Shown here piece by piece: positions 17,214 through 25,610 of a stretch of 64,000 nucleotides of DNA. This DNA is from Pseudomonas mediterranea CFBP 5447 (GTDB lineage Bacteria > Pseudomonadota > Gammaproteobacteria > Pseudomonadales > Pseudomonadaceae), in assembly GCF_000774145.1 (NCBI RefSeq), contig NZ_KN322983.1, positions 667,100 through 731,099 on the forward strand. Reading direction: 5' to 3'. The stretch's first letter is position 1. Every line of letters begins with the position of its first letter. The translations under genes and the position numbers were made by a program. Under the pieces are notes generated by a model, which was not told the origin of the DNA, searched no databases, and saw only the letters and a list, made by a program, of their open reading frames with translations.

Positions 17214-17359
17214 TTGGCCCACCCACGAAAGTATGCAGCAGTCTGCGTAGCGCACCTGTGCGAAGCGCCGGCGCGGTTTGCCACATGATGACCTACGGAT
17301 GCTCGCCGCAGAAAGACTGTATGGGTTTAGAATGTGCCACCTTTCGGATAAATCCCTCG

Positions 17360-18247
17360 ATGACTGAAGCCACTTCACCCGATTTGCTGCCCATGCGCGA
17401 CGTGGTCAGCCTGACCGGCATCAATCCGGTGACACTGCGTGCCTGGGAGCGGCGCCATGGGCTGATCCGCCCCCAGCGCACCGAGGGTGGCCATCGCTTG
17501 TACACGGCCGATGATGTGCAGCGCATACGCGATATCTTGCGCTGGACGGCCGCTGGCTTGTCCATCAGCAAGGTTGGCGAAATGCTCGAAGGCCAGCGTG
17601 AGGCGCTCCCGCCCCAGGACAGCGAGCTCGACGATTGGCGGGCGGCCGTCATGGACGCCACCAGAACCTTCGATGCCCAGGCGCTGGAAACGCTCTATCG
17701 CCAGCTATTCATGCTGTTGCCCAAGGCTGTCGTGTTGCGCAAGGTATTGATGCCGGTCTGGAATGACCTGGCTTCAGGCAGTGCGCCAGGTGAGTGCAGC
17801 CAATGGCTGTTCCTCGATACCTTCCTGCGCGGCCGGCTGCTGTTGCGCCTTCAGGTGGACCAGGCGGATGCGCCGCGCGTGCTGCTGGCAGGCACCGAAG
17901 GGCACGCCGAACTGCAGTTGCTGTGCGCCGGCGTGCTGCTGGGCGGCCAGCAACAGCGCGTCGAAGTGCTCGGCTGCGGGCAGCCATTGGAAGAGCTTCC
18001 GCTCGTGTGCGCGGCCATCCAGCCGGCAGCGCTGGTGATTGCGCTGCAGGCACCGGTGAACCCCATCCTGGCCAAGCGACTCCGTTCGTTGCAGATGGAT
18101 ATCGCTTGTCCATTGGCCCTGTCGGGTGCGGGGCTGGGCCGCTCGCAAGCCGCTTTGCAAGGTATTCCGCTGTGCCTGCTGAACGAACAGGACGCCGATG
18201 TCGAGGGCCTGCTCAATGCCTTGATCAGGGGCAACCTGGACCTGTGA
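17360..18247 (+). CDS. MerR-family regulator, LitR/CarH-like class II (PplR type)
   Basis: 295 aa. The MerR helix-turn-helix spans residues 12-45 (GINPVTLRAWERRHGLI, then RTEGGHRLY), followed by a helical region and a C-terminal B12-binding-like fold. The CarH upper-ligand motif W-x9-EH is not intact: the equivalent region reads W-x10-EC. The ExHxxG motif is EGHAEL, lacking the glycine. This fits the class II, B12-independent LitR proteins of Pseudomonas that act with short LOV photoreceptors. It is divergent from the LOV gene with 146 bases between, and no TGTACA pair lies there, so autoregulation by the same box is not seen. Confidence 0.88.
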   Translation: MTEATSPDLLPMRDVVSLTGINPVTLRAWERRHGLIRPQRTEGGHRLYTADDVQRIRDILRWTAAGLSISKVGEMLEGQREALPPQDSELDDWRAAVMDATRTFDAQALETLYRQLFMLLPKAVVLRKVLMPVWNDLASGSAPGECSQWLFLDTFLRGRLLLRLQVDQADAPRVLLAGTEGHAELQLLCAGVLLGGQQQRVEVLGCGQPLEELPLVCAAIQPAALVIALQAPVNPILAKRLRSLQMDIACPLALSGAGLGRSQAALQGIPLCLLNEQDADVEGLLNALIRGNLDL

Positions 18248-18278
18248 AGAGCGTTTCACGACTCTGCGGACAAACATT

Positions 18279-18302
18279 AGGCCATTCAAGTGATGGCCTT
18301 TT
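18279..18302 (+). terminator. Rho-independent terminator after the LitR-like gene
   Basis: The stem AGGCCAT/ATGGCCT with a seven-base loop is followed by TTTT, 31 bases after the stop codon. Confidence 0.65.
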
Positions 18303-18378
18303 GATTTCATTCGAATCCCGCTAGAATCCGCCACCCTCTCCATGAGCGGCATACAGCAAATTACGCAAGGAAGTTGAT

Positions 18379-19014
18379 ATGCAATTTGGAAAAGCCATAG
18401 GCCTCGCCCTGGCCTTGAGCCTCACTGGCTGCGCCAGCTTCACCAAAGATGAAGTCGCCCCCGTGAACCTGCCTTCGATGGCCAGCTACTCCAACAAGCC
18501 GAACGTCTACGTCGACTTCGACTTCTATCAAGGCGAACCCGACAACGCCAAGGCCACCGAAATGCCGCAGGCCCGGGACATGCTCAAGCCCGAGCTGAAA
18601 CGGACCTTCGATGAATCAGGGCTGTTCGGCCGTGTGATTTTCGACGAATTCCAGAAACAACCCGGCGACTACAGCCTGCGCTTGAAGGTCTACAACCATG
18701 CGCCAAGCGGTGGGCAAATGGTGTTGGCGTTCATCAGTGGTTTTTCCCTCGGGGTTATTCCAGCACTGGGAACAGACCAGTACACCATGAGCCTGGAAAC
18801 CGTGGACGAGCGGGGTCAATCGTTGGCCAAGGCCAGCAACCACGATGCGATCAACACCTGGATCGGCATCTGGTTCCTGCCGCTGGCAGGCAACACGCCC
18901 AAGGCGGCCGTCACCGACACCTTCCACCGCCAGGTCAATGCGCTGTTGAAGAACTGGGTCGACAACAACCGCATGAAATACTCCGCTGTCGACACCCACA
19001 TCCCACGGGGCTGA
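18379..19014 (+). CDS. Hypothetical lipoprotein
   Basis: 211 aa. The lipobox LSLTGCAS gives a lipidated Cys near residue 18. The mature domain includes YVDFDFYQGEPDNAKATEMPQ and a glycine-rich hydrophobic stretch MVLAFISGFSLGVIPALG near residue 118, perhaps membrane-associated. The second half (QYTMSLETVDERGQSLAKASNHD) resembles the beta-rich domain of several small Pseudomonas outer-membrane lipoproteins. The function is unknown. It is a single gene ending at a bidirectional terminator shared with a second lipoprotein gene on the other strand. Confidence 0.75.
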   Translation: MQFGKAIGLALALSLTGCASFTKDEVAPVNLPSMASYSNKPNVYVDFDFYQGEPDNAKATEMPQARDMLKPELKRTFDESGLFGRVIFDEFQKQPGDYSLRLKVYNHAPSGGQMVLAFISGFSLGVIPALGTDQYTMSLETVDERGQSLAKASNHDAINTWIGIWFLPLAGNTPKAAVTDTFHRQVNALLKNWVDNNRMKYSAVDTHIPRG

Positions 19015-19022
19015 CAGCCGAT

Positions 19023-19054
19023 AAAAAAAGAGCCGCGATTGCGGCTCTTTTTTT
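19023..19054. terminator. Bidirectional terminator between two lipoprotein genes
   Basis: A perfect stem AAAAAAAGAGCCGC/GCGGCTCTTTTTTT has a GATT loop. T-runs are present in both directions, so it can end both convergent transcripts. Confidence 0.93.
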
Positions 19055-19058
19055 GTGC

Positions 19059-19604
19059 TTACTTCAACGCTTGAGTGAATTGTGGATCGCTGTACAAGTT
19101 CTTGAGCAGGTCTTGCACCATCGGGTTGTAGTTATTCGCGGCCGCCGGAATGGCGATCGGGCCGAAGAAGCTGCTGTCCCATTCGCGTTGCACGTCCTTG
19201 GTGGTTTCGTAGAGAACCTGGTCACCCTTGCGCAGCGTGAAACGCGCAGACAGCTCGCCATGACCGCTGCCCATGCCGGCAGTCAGCTGGTTCTTGACCA
19301 ATTGAACCTGCAATTGTCGATCAGCACGTGGGTCCAACAGACCCGCCTGGCGCAGCTCATCGTTGATCGCCGCCTGGATGTGCAGTGGAACGCTGCCTGC
19401 GGGCGAGGAGATCGGATTCATCCGCACCATCAGCGACCCTTGGCCGGCATCGGCATTCACCTGGGCTTCACGCAGAGGCTGCATCGGCTCATGTTGCTTG
19501 AGCTGCTGAACGTTCTGGTAGTTGGGTTCATAACGGGCCATGGTCACGCCGCAGCCTTGGAGCAACAGTGCGCAGAATGGTAGAGCCAGGTAGAGCTTCT
19601 TCAC
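19059..19604 (-). CDS. Hypothetical lipoprotein
   Basis: 181 aa with lipobox LLLQGCGV (Cys18). The mature domain carries QGSLMVRMNPISSPAGSVPLHIQAAINDELRQAGLLD and RKGDQVLYETTKDVQREWDSSFFGPIAIPA, a pattern of small envelope lipoproteins of unknown function. It is convergent with another lipoprotein gene with which it shares a terminator. The product is probably periplasmic and membrane-anchored. Confidence 0.75.
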   Translation of the reverse strand: MKKLYLALPFCALLLQGCGVTMARYEPNYQNVQQLKQHEPMQPLREAQVNADAGQGSLMVRMNPISSPAGSVPLHIQAAINDELRQAGLLDPRADRQLQVQLVKNQLTAGMGSGHGELSARFTLRKGDQVLYETTKDVQREWDSSFFGPIAIPAAANNYNPMVQDLLKNLYSDPQFTQALK

Positions 19605-19739
19605 AGCAAATCCTTATGTGCTTTTTTGGGAGGGGGATTATCGGTGGATGGCATTGCGCTATCAAGGTTGGAAGTGCTGGAGTGCTCTGAAAACATCGAG
19701 ATGATAGGATCGGGCCTCTTCACATGCGCGATTGACAAC

Positions 19740-20141
19740 ATGGACGAGAGATTCCAGGGAAGCTGCTTGTGCTCAGCGGTCAGGTACGAACTGCTCACTT
19801 CGCCAAAAGCGGTGAGCCACTGTCATTGCAGTCAGTGTCGTAAAGGCCATGGAGCCGCATTTGCCTCATATGGCAGCGTTCCGCGTAACGCGCTACGGAT
19901 AGTTGAAGGCGCTGCCAGTATCAAGGCATTTGCTTCCTCGAAGACGGTATTACGCGAGTTCTGCGGGGAGTGTGGTTCGAGCTTGTTCTGGTCGAGCGCT
20001 GAAGGTCAGTTCGCTAATTGGGTATCGGTAGCGTTGGGTACTCTTGATACCCCCTTCGTGCCTGGAAAGCAGAAACATGTCTATGCCGAGTCTTTAGTTG
20101 ATTGGTATATGCCATTGGAATCAGGTTTTCAGGGTGACTAA
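19740..20141 (+). CDS. GFA-family zinc protein
   Basis: 133 aa. Zinc-binding cysteine pairs are visible as GSCLCSAVRYEL, HCHCSQCRKGHG and EFCGECGSSLFW. These are the signature of the glutathione-dependent formaldehyde-activating (GFA) family. The start at MDERFQGS matches the family N-terminus. Most members have no shown activity with formaldehyde, so only the fold is claimed. With the next two genes it forms a stretch of lower GC than the surrounding chromosome, perhaps acquired together. It is 29 bases before the GNAT gene. Confidence 0.82.
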   Translation: MDERFQGSCLCSAVRYELLTSPKAVSHCHCSQCRKGHGAAFASYGSVPRNALRIVEGAASIKAFASSKTVLREFCGECGSSLFWSSAEGQFANWVSVALGTLDTPFVPGKQKHVYAESLVDWYMPLESGFQGD

Positions 20142-20170
20142 CTGCTTGGGACGGGATCGTCGAGAACGAT

Positions 20171-20611
20171 ATGAAGATTCGTAACGCCTTACTAACCGAT
20201 GCGGAGTCGGTGTCTAAGCTCATGGACCAGCTAGGCTACCAAGCCTCACCAGAGCTCATTCGTAATAAGCTTGAGGCCTTGGAAGCTAGTACCTGCGATA
20301 CCGTGCTGCTGGCGCAAGACGGTGAACAAATCATCGGGGTCATCAGCTTACATGTAATGGAACTGTTTCATCAGCCAGGCAGGCTCGGACGCATTACCTG
20401 TCTGGTCATTGACAATGATTTCCGGAGACAGGGGGTGGGAGCAATGCTGGTTGCCGCTGCCGATGTGTTCTTTAAAAAGCGACGTTGCGTTCGGGCTGAG
20501 GTGACTAGCGGTGAAAACCGAGCAGAGGCCCACACCTTTTACCAGCGGCAAGGTTACGCGGTTGATGAGCGTCGATTTATAAAACGGTATGGATCGTCCG
20601 AGGTAGAGTAA
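20171..20611 (+). CDS. GNAT-family N-acetyltransferase
   Basis: 146 aa. The acetyl-CoA binding motif A reads LVIDNDFRRQGVGAMLVAAA near residue 85 and motif B reads NRAEAHTFYQRQGYAVDE. The protein is a complete single-domain GNAT. It begins MKIRNALLTDAESVSKLMDQLGY, typical of small-molecule or antibiotic-type acetyltransferases of unknown substrate. It follows the GFA gene closely, with codon use AT-richer than the chromosome average. Confidence 0.85.
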   Translation: MKIRNALLTDAESVSKLMDQLGYQASPELIRNKLEALEASTCDTVLLAQDGEQIIGVISLHVMELFHQPGRLGRITCLVIDNDFRRQGVGAMLVAAADVFFKKRRCVRAEVTSGENRAEAHTFYQRQGYAVDERRFIKRYGSSEVE

Positions 20612-20656
20612 AAATTCAATTTGGTGTTCACGCGATCCTGACTAACATGTAGCTGC

Positions 20657-21118
20657 TCAAGTAGGCGATTTGAATATATCCGTGCTCAAGAGCATTTCAA
20701 CCAGGTTCTCCGGCCATACCGTATCGCTCGTGGTTCTCAACTCCTGAATCGACCACCAGTGATGATCCGCCATGACCATCTTCTCATGCGCTGTCCACTC
20801 AGATCGGGAAAGGACCGTATCCTGAGTATGCACGACGAAATACTGCTCAACAGCGAGCACCGTTTCGCCGCTGGGTAAAAGCAACGGAAGCCGCCGATTT
20901 GCCAAAGGCTCGCCAACGGTCGCGACTTGAATGCCTGTCTCTTCGCGTAGCTCACGTATGGCGGCTGTGTGGAACGTCTCGCCATCCTCCAAGCCACCAC
21001 CAGGTGTGGCCCAGTGGCTTGTGCCGGCCAACGCATCGTCCGTATGGTGAAACCGAAAAAGAAGGACTTCTTTTGAGGGGCTTATCACCAGTAATCGTGC
21101 TGCCTGTCGCTCTCGCAT
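20657..21118 (-). CDS. NUDIX hydrolase
   Basis: 153 aa. The Nudix box is complete: GGLEDGETFHTAAIRELREE followed by TGI, with all catalytic glutamates. The ATG at MRERQAARLLVI follows GAGGG; a longer reading frame upstream exists but lacks support. Nudix enzymes hydrolyse nucleoside diphosphates linked to other groups; this one may clean up damaged or signalling nucleotides, but the substrate is not predictable. It is convergent with the GNAT gene, separated by about 45 bases. Confidence 0.85.
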   Translation of the reverse strand: MRERQAARLLVISPSKEVLLFRFHHTDDALAGTSHWATPGGGLEDGETFHTAAIRELREETGIQVATVGEPLANRRLPLLLPSGETVLAVEQYFVVHTQDTVLSRSEWTAHEKMVMADHHWWSIQELRTTSDTVWPENLVEMLLSTDIFKSPT

Positions 21119-21321
21119 ATGCGGTCCCTCGTGAAAGGGGCGCAGATTAGGGGCTGTCAAGTTAACCGGCAAGCTTGGAGAAAGACAGGCTGGTGGCTGA
21201 CTGGTTGCATCGATAGCAGCGTAGAGCATCGCCCAAGAACCTCCTTTCGTCTCGTAAAGTGGCAACCAGACTGACCCGTGTCTATGGTTTCGGACGACAG
21301 ATAGCTAACGGAGGCAAGGAC

Positions 21322-23307
21322 ATGGGCCAGAGCATTTCGCCCGCCGCTTCAGCTGTGCGGAACACAGGCATGGTGGTTACGCCCTTATGGGGCTCGGACA
21401 AAATCGGCGGTATCACGGTCGATTCGGACGGTGCAATCTGGCTGGGGGCTTATAGTCGCCTGGGACTAGGAGGCGAAGAGGATTCGGGTTTCACCGGCAG
21501 CCTGGTCCGGTTCAATACCAACGGTAGCCTGGACCGCAGCTTCAGTGGAGACGGTAAATCCCTGCTGCCTGTAACGCTCGATATTGAGGACGGTGGTAAT
21601 GCCGCGGTGCAGCCGGGAGGCGGGTACCTGGCGACGCATTACGTGCAAGTCGGCGGCGCCTGGGTGTCGGGCATAAGTCGTACCTTGGCTGACGGGAGCC
21701 TTGATGCGAGTTTCGGGAACGGCGGCGTTGCCACAGTACCTTTCTATTGGAATGATTTTCTAAGCCAACAAGCGTCGTTCTCTGTACAAACCGACGGCAG
21801 TTTTTTCGCAAGCGCTGGGTATCCCTCCGGGGAGATCCATATCGCCCGCTTCGACGCGACGGGGACTTTGGTCTCGTCTTTCGCCGAGGGCGGGATCCTG
21901 GACCTGACGGCGTCCGTCGGCATTTACCCCGCCAGCATCATCGACGTTTCGCTGCAGGAAGACGGGAAGGTATTGGTCACGGGGCGGGATACTCTGACTC
22001 GCGTCAACCAGGACGGTACTCTGGATAGCAGCTTTGCGAACGGGGGCAGCCTGGCCCTGGATGTCCATGCAAACGCCCTCGTCATCCAGGACGACGGCAA
22101 AATCCTCCTGGCGGGCGCCTCGGGTGGCGTGGCGACCGTGATCCGGCTCAACAGCGACGGCTCGCTTGACACCGATTTCGGGCATCAGGGGCAGGTCAGT
22201 TGGGGCTCGGAAAGCGCTCCTTTCGCTGTAGCCGACATGATCGTGCTGGCCGACGGCAAGCTGTTGATTGGCGGAAGCCAGGGTACGAGCGCGGACGGCT
22301 ATCTGGCCGCCTTGGTCCAGTTGAACGCTGACGGCAGCCTGGACCACAGCTTCGGCAATCCCGACGACGGCTATCACCACCTTGATGGTGGCGGCGATGA
22401 TGACTTCTTGCTGGGTACCGCCTCGTTCGACGATGCGATTTCGGGCGGCGCCGGTAACGATCTGCTCGATGGCCAGCAAGGCCGTGACCTGCTGACGGGC
22501 GGTGCCGGGACCGATACGTTCCGTTATCAGTCAGTCACGGACAGCTACCGAACCGCAACGGCTGCGCATAGCGACCGAATCACCGACTTCGACCCCAGCA
22601 CCGATACCATCGAGCTCTTCTCCCTGGGCTTCCTCGGGCTGGGCGATGGACATGACGGAACTCTGGCGATTCGAGTCAATGAAGGCGGGACGCGGACCTA
22701 CCTCAAAAGTTTCGATGCCAACGCAAATGGGGAACGCTTCGAACTGGTCTTCGACGGTGACTTGAGCCAAACGCTGAATGAAACCAACCTTCTGTTTCAG
22801 CAGGCCAGCTTGACGGGCACCGAAGAAGCCGATCGTTTACAGGGCAACGCCCGAGGCGAAATCATCGAAGGATTGGCGGGCGATGATCGCCTTCATGGCG
22901 CGCTGGGGAATGACATATTGGTTGGCGGGGAGGGCCGGGACTTGTTGGTGGGGGGCGGCAACAACGATGTGTTCCGCTTCGATGGGCTGAGCGACAGCTA
23001 CCGTACCGCCACCGAGAACCACACTGATCGGCTGATTGACTACACCGTGGGTGAAGACAGGATCGATGTGTCCGCCTTGGGCTTCACCCAGTTGGGAAAT
23101 GGTTACAACGGCACCTTGGACGTGGTGTTCAATGAAACCAAGAACCTGACGTACTTGAAGAACTATGAAACCGACGATCAGGGGGCTCGATTCGAGTTGA
23201 GCTTGGCAGGGGACCACTCCGGTTACCGGAACCTGGACATCATCTTCGCCGAGCCCTCGGGGGATGAGGTCTTTCAATTGATTGGAGTGGCTGATCTCTG
23301 GGGGTAG
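21322..23307 (+). CDS. Secreted delta-60 repeat / RTX protein with two R-module-like domains
   Basis: 661 aa with no Sec signal. The first 350 residues hold about six delta-60 repeats (pattern LNxDGSLDxSFGxxG, such as ADGSLDASFGNGG and NQDGTLDSSFANGG), a beta-propeller-like array. Calcium-binding nonapeptides follow near residue 375 (GGAGNDLLDGQQGRDLLTGG) and near 517 (GLAGDDRLHG, GNDILVGG). Each set leads into a similar module: SDSYRTAT, SLGFLGLGDGHDGTL or SALGFTQLGNGYNGTL, then a YLK and RFEL segment. These modules resemble the C-terminal region of serralysins and AlgE R-modules. The hydrophobic end IGVADLWG suits type I secretion. No transporter is adjacent. Confidence 0.85.
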   Translation: MGQSISPAASAVRNTGMVVTPLWGSDKIGGITVDSDGAIWLGAYSRLGLGGEEDSGFTGSLVRFNTNGSLDRSFSGDGKSLLPVTLDIEDGGNAAVQPGGGYLATHYVQVGGAWVSGISRTLADGSLDASFGNGGVATVPFYWNDFLSQQASFSVQTDGSFFASAGYPSGEIHIARFDATGTLVSSFAEGGILDLTASVGIYPASIIDVSLQEDGKVLVTGRDTLTRVNQDGTLDSSFANGGSLALDVHANALVIQDDGKILLAGASGGVATVIRLNSDGSLDTDFGHQGQVSWGSESAPFAVADMIVLADGKLLIGGSQGTSADGYLAALVQLNADGSLDHSFGNPDDGYHHLDGGGDDDFLLGTASFDDAISGGAGNDLLDGQQGRDLLTGGAGTDTFRYQSVTDSYRTATAAHSDRITDFDPSTDTIELFSLGFLGLGDGHDGTLAIRVNEGGTRTYLKSFDANANGERFELVFDGDLSQTLNETNLLFQQASLTGTEEADRLQGNARGEIIEGLAGDDRLHGALGNDILVGGEGRDLLVGGGNNDVFRFDGLSDSYRTATENHTDRLIDYTVGEDRIDVSALGFTQLGNGYNGTLDVVFNETKNLTYLKNYETDDQGARFELSLAGDHSGYRNLDIIFAEPSGDEVFQLIGVADLWG

Positions 23308-23582
23308 AACCGGGAAAAAGGTGGAGCGGAAAAAGGGCCCAAATTTATTTTCTTGATAATAAATCTTTCCCCTTTTCAAAGTTACTTTTTGTGACCGGCA
23401 GTGATTGAGCCATTTCAGTCTTTCGCGATGGTCAGCAATCGGCTAGAAGCAGTCATCCGCTTTTTAAAAGTATCCGAGACGATCCCGCATGCGGGATTTA
23501 AGCAGCCTAAAGGGCCTCCAACTTTTTGGCTTATAAAATTATCAAGCTGATTGACTTCGGTAGTATGAAGGGATCTCTATAG
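23308..23582. other. AT-rich intergenic region, no gene seen
   Basis: I find no gene here. The composition becomes clearly AT-richer. A weak stem ATTTATT/AATAAAT near 23342 followed by pyrimidines may end the RTX transcript. It marks the left side of the compositional change around the ATPase/nuclease cassette. Confidence 0.5.
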
Positions 23583-24104
23583 TTATCCTGCGACTATCCA
23601 TTTCATTTCACCTTTAAGACTGCGTTTATCAACTACGCATGGATGAGGGTCTATGCTTTTTACTAGCCCTTTCAGCTTTAGCAAAACAGCTGCTGGGTCA
23701 ATAGCCCGAGGCCGCAATTTCGAGTGTTTTTCTGGTTGTTCGAGGTGTAATACCACGCGCATTCGACTACAGCGCAGAAAAGCTTTGGCTAATCTTCGCT
23801 CATCGGTGTGAGCAGCATGAAGCTTGGCTGAGATCATGCCCGCAAGAGTATCCCGAACCTTGGCTGCAATTTCATCGGCCAAGTCAATCGTTTTGGTTCG
23901 TCGATATTCGCGATAGTCCTTAAGTTCAATAAGCCAACCAGTTGTATCATCCACAAATACGAGATCGACTGCTTTGGTACCACCAAACGCCGGATTGAAT
24001 TGTCTTCGGTAATGAGCCCAATCATCATATTTACTGGCTAGCGCATCTTCAGGGAAATTGAAGGTCAGGCGTCCTTCTTGGATTACCTGTTCAATAACGG
24101 CCAT
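23583..24104 (-). CDS. Predicted PD-(D/E)XK nuclease-like partner of an AAA ATPase
   Basis: 173 aa, unrecognised as a named family. The segment KAVDLVFVDDTTGWLIELKD contains Asp47 and Glu60-Leu-Lys62 with thirteen residues from Asp to Glu, the D...ExK pattern of restriction-endonuclease-fold enzymes. An upstream acidic helix and basic C-terminus (KRSLKGEMKW) would fit DNA binding. Its GGAG ribosome site lies in the 3' end of the ATPase gene and one base separates the two genes, so they are co-translated. The start MAVIEQVI is chosen for this site. Base composition is AT-rich. The nuclease role is predicted from the motif only. Confidence 0.6.
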   Translation of the reverse strand: MAVIEQVIQEGRLTFNFPEDALASKYDDWAHYRRQFNPAFGGTKAVDLVFVDDTTGWLIELKDYREYRRTKTIDLADEIAAKVRDTLAGMISAKLHAAHTDERRLAKAFLRCSRMRVVLHLEQPEKHSKLRPRAIDPAAVLLKLKGLVKSIDPHPCVVDKRSLKGEMKWIVAG

Positions 24105-24105
24105 T

Positions 24106-25143
24106 TCAGCTCTCCAAACCGATGAATCGGTCCGATTGCTTAAGTTCTTCATCTAGCATAACCAAGGTATGCAAGTCTTCCGCGCTATCGCCAGACTCTA
24201 ATTTTACGCCATCGTCGCTTGACTTGAGTGAGAAGTAACGTTGTTGAACAGTCTTGAATTCAGATTGTTCCGCAAGCATTTCTAATTCACGCAATAAAAA
24301 TAGCGAGTGGCTAGCTACAAATACCTGGATGCCTTGTTTGCAGAGACTCATTATGCTGAAGGCGACGAGCTTGATTAGTTTTGGATTGAGATTGGTTTCC
24401 GGCTCGTCCCAAAATAGGTAACCCTGCTCTAATAGAGTCCCGGTGCTAATTAGACGTGCAATCATAGCCACTTTGCGCAGACCTTCCGCTACCAGCGGCA
24501 TTTCCATTTTACCTTCACCTGGCATTTGCAGATAAAAGCGCCCTGTGCCCGGATCAATCATGACGCGTCCTCCCAATGCGTCTTCTAAAGGTTTAACCAT
24601 CATAGCTACTATTTTTTCCCGAGGGCCTTTAAGAGTCGGATTGCCTAATAGCGACACCGTATCTCTCCAACTCTCCTCGAATTCAAGGTGATAATTATCG
24701 TAAAGTGGAACGAACCAAGGAGAAAGAGTTATCAACTCACGAGTTGGAAGGTAAACTGGCGATTTCTGCAGTCTTGATTCCGGCAATTCGTCTATTTGAA
24801 CTGATGTGGTGGCTTGAGAGGCGAAGCTGATTGCCAGGTTCGCCTTACTTTCCTTCATCTTTAATTCAATCTCACACTTCACTCGACCTTGGCTGCGCTT
24901 AACCAAGCGGCCGAGACTGTCCGGGCGAAATACTCCTACTAGCTTTTCGGCACAACTCTTCTGGAACGTAGACTTATTTAGTTCCTTGTTGTCGGCCTGC
25001 ACCTTGAGCAAGGTATACAGGAGCTTCAGCAGCTGACTTTTGCCGCAACCATTTTCGCCGATCACGACGTTCAGCCCAGGGGCAAAACGAAACTCGGTAT
25101 TGGGTAACGGTCCAAAGTTTTTGATGTTGGCGCTTTTCAGCAT
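24106..25143 (-). CDS. AAA/ABC-type ATPase of the OLD/AAA_21 group
   Basis: 345 aa. Walker A is GENGCGKSQ near residue 30, the signature-like region is LVAEGLRKVAMIARL, Walker B is LFWDEPETNLNP and the switch histidine is in VFVASHSLFL. This is the pattern of RecF/SMC-like ATPases found in Septu PtuA, Gabija GajA and retron-associated ATPases. There is no TOPRIM or nuclease domain in the protein itself, which ends soon after the ATPase core. The start MLKSANIKNFGPL follows GAGGACCC. It is followed directly by the small nuclease-like gene, suggesting a two-component defence module. Confidence 0.85.
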   Translation of the reverse strand: MLKSANIKNFGPLPNTEFRFAPGLNVVIGENGCGKSQLLKLLYTLLKVQADNKELNKSTFQKSCAEKLVGVFRPDSLGRLVKRSQGRVKCEIELKMKESKANLAISFASQATTSVQIDELPESRLQKSPVYLPTRELITLSPWFVPLYDNYHLEFEESWRDTVSLLGNPTLKGPREKIVAMMVKPLEDALGGRVMIDPGTGRFYLQMPGEGKMEMPLVAEGLRKVAMIARLISTGTLLEQGYLFWDEPETNLNPKLIKLVAFSIMSLCKQGIQVFVASHSLFLLRELEMLAEQSEFKTVQQRYFSLKSSDDGVKLESGDSAEDLHTLVMLDEELKQSDRFIGLES

Positions 25144-25610
25144 GCTGGGTCCTCAAATGTTGCCGCATTTTGACCTTTCGCGCCTCAGCATTGCTGAGAA
25201 GCCGCTGGTTGTGAGGGCGGCGGAGAATACGAGTTTTTCAAGTGCAGTCTGGAGATAAGCTTACATTGAGGTGGTCGCTAAGTCCTATGATTTGCTTTTG
25301 AGGCGCGAAAGCTTGTGCGTTACTGTCGCCGATGGTGAGCGAAGCTGATTGCTCGTTACGACCGCGATAAATCTGAGGTACTGGCGACATAGTGAATCAG
25401 CTCAGGTTTCGTAGACGTCACGACTGACCGGATTTGGCCGAAAGCAGCCTTCCGGGCTGTGAGTGTTGATGGCAGTCTTCGGTCACGCATAATCACTGAC
25501 ATGTTTGATAAAACCGACGCGGTAGTAAGGCTTGAGGACACGAACGGGTGGGCCTGTCTGTGCAATCATCCGGTAGGAAAAACAGGCGCTCTCAAGCGCC
25601 CGTCGTTGTA
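25144..25610. other. Intergenic region without a supported gene
   Basis: The first 200 bases contain the promoter region of the ATPase cassette. The imperfect inverted sequence TTTCGCGCCTCA (25173) / TGAGGCGCGAAA (25299) could be a boundary repeat. The remainder has only a 69-codon minus-strand frame rich in Ser/Thr/Arg with no ribosome site, which I do not accept. A short inverted repeat (GGCGCTCTCAAGCGCC) near 25588 may terminate the next gene. Confidence 0.5.

Noticed and set aside
17201..17359. N-terminal extension of the LitR-like regulator
   Set aside because: The upstream in-frame codons overlap the LOV gene start and do not resemble MerR proteins; the ATG at 17360 matches the family N-terminus.
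17214..17359. PplR-type operator between the LOV and LitR-like genes
   Set aside because: No TGTACA pair with twelve-base spacing exists in the 146-base divergent promoter; TGTATG and TGTGCC fragments are too weak.
25356..25565. Possible 69-aa minus-strand gene
   Set aside because: No ribosome site, low-complexity Ser/Thr/Arg composition and no family pattern.
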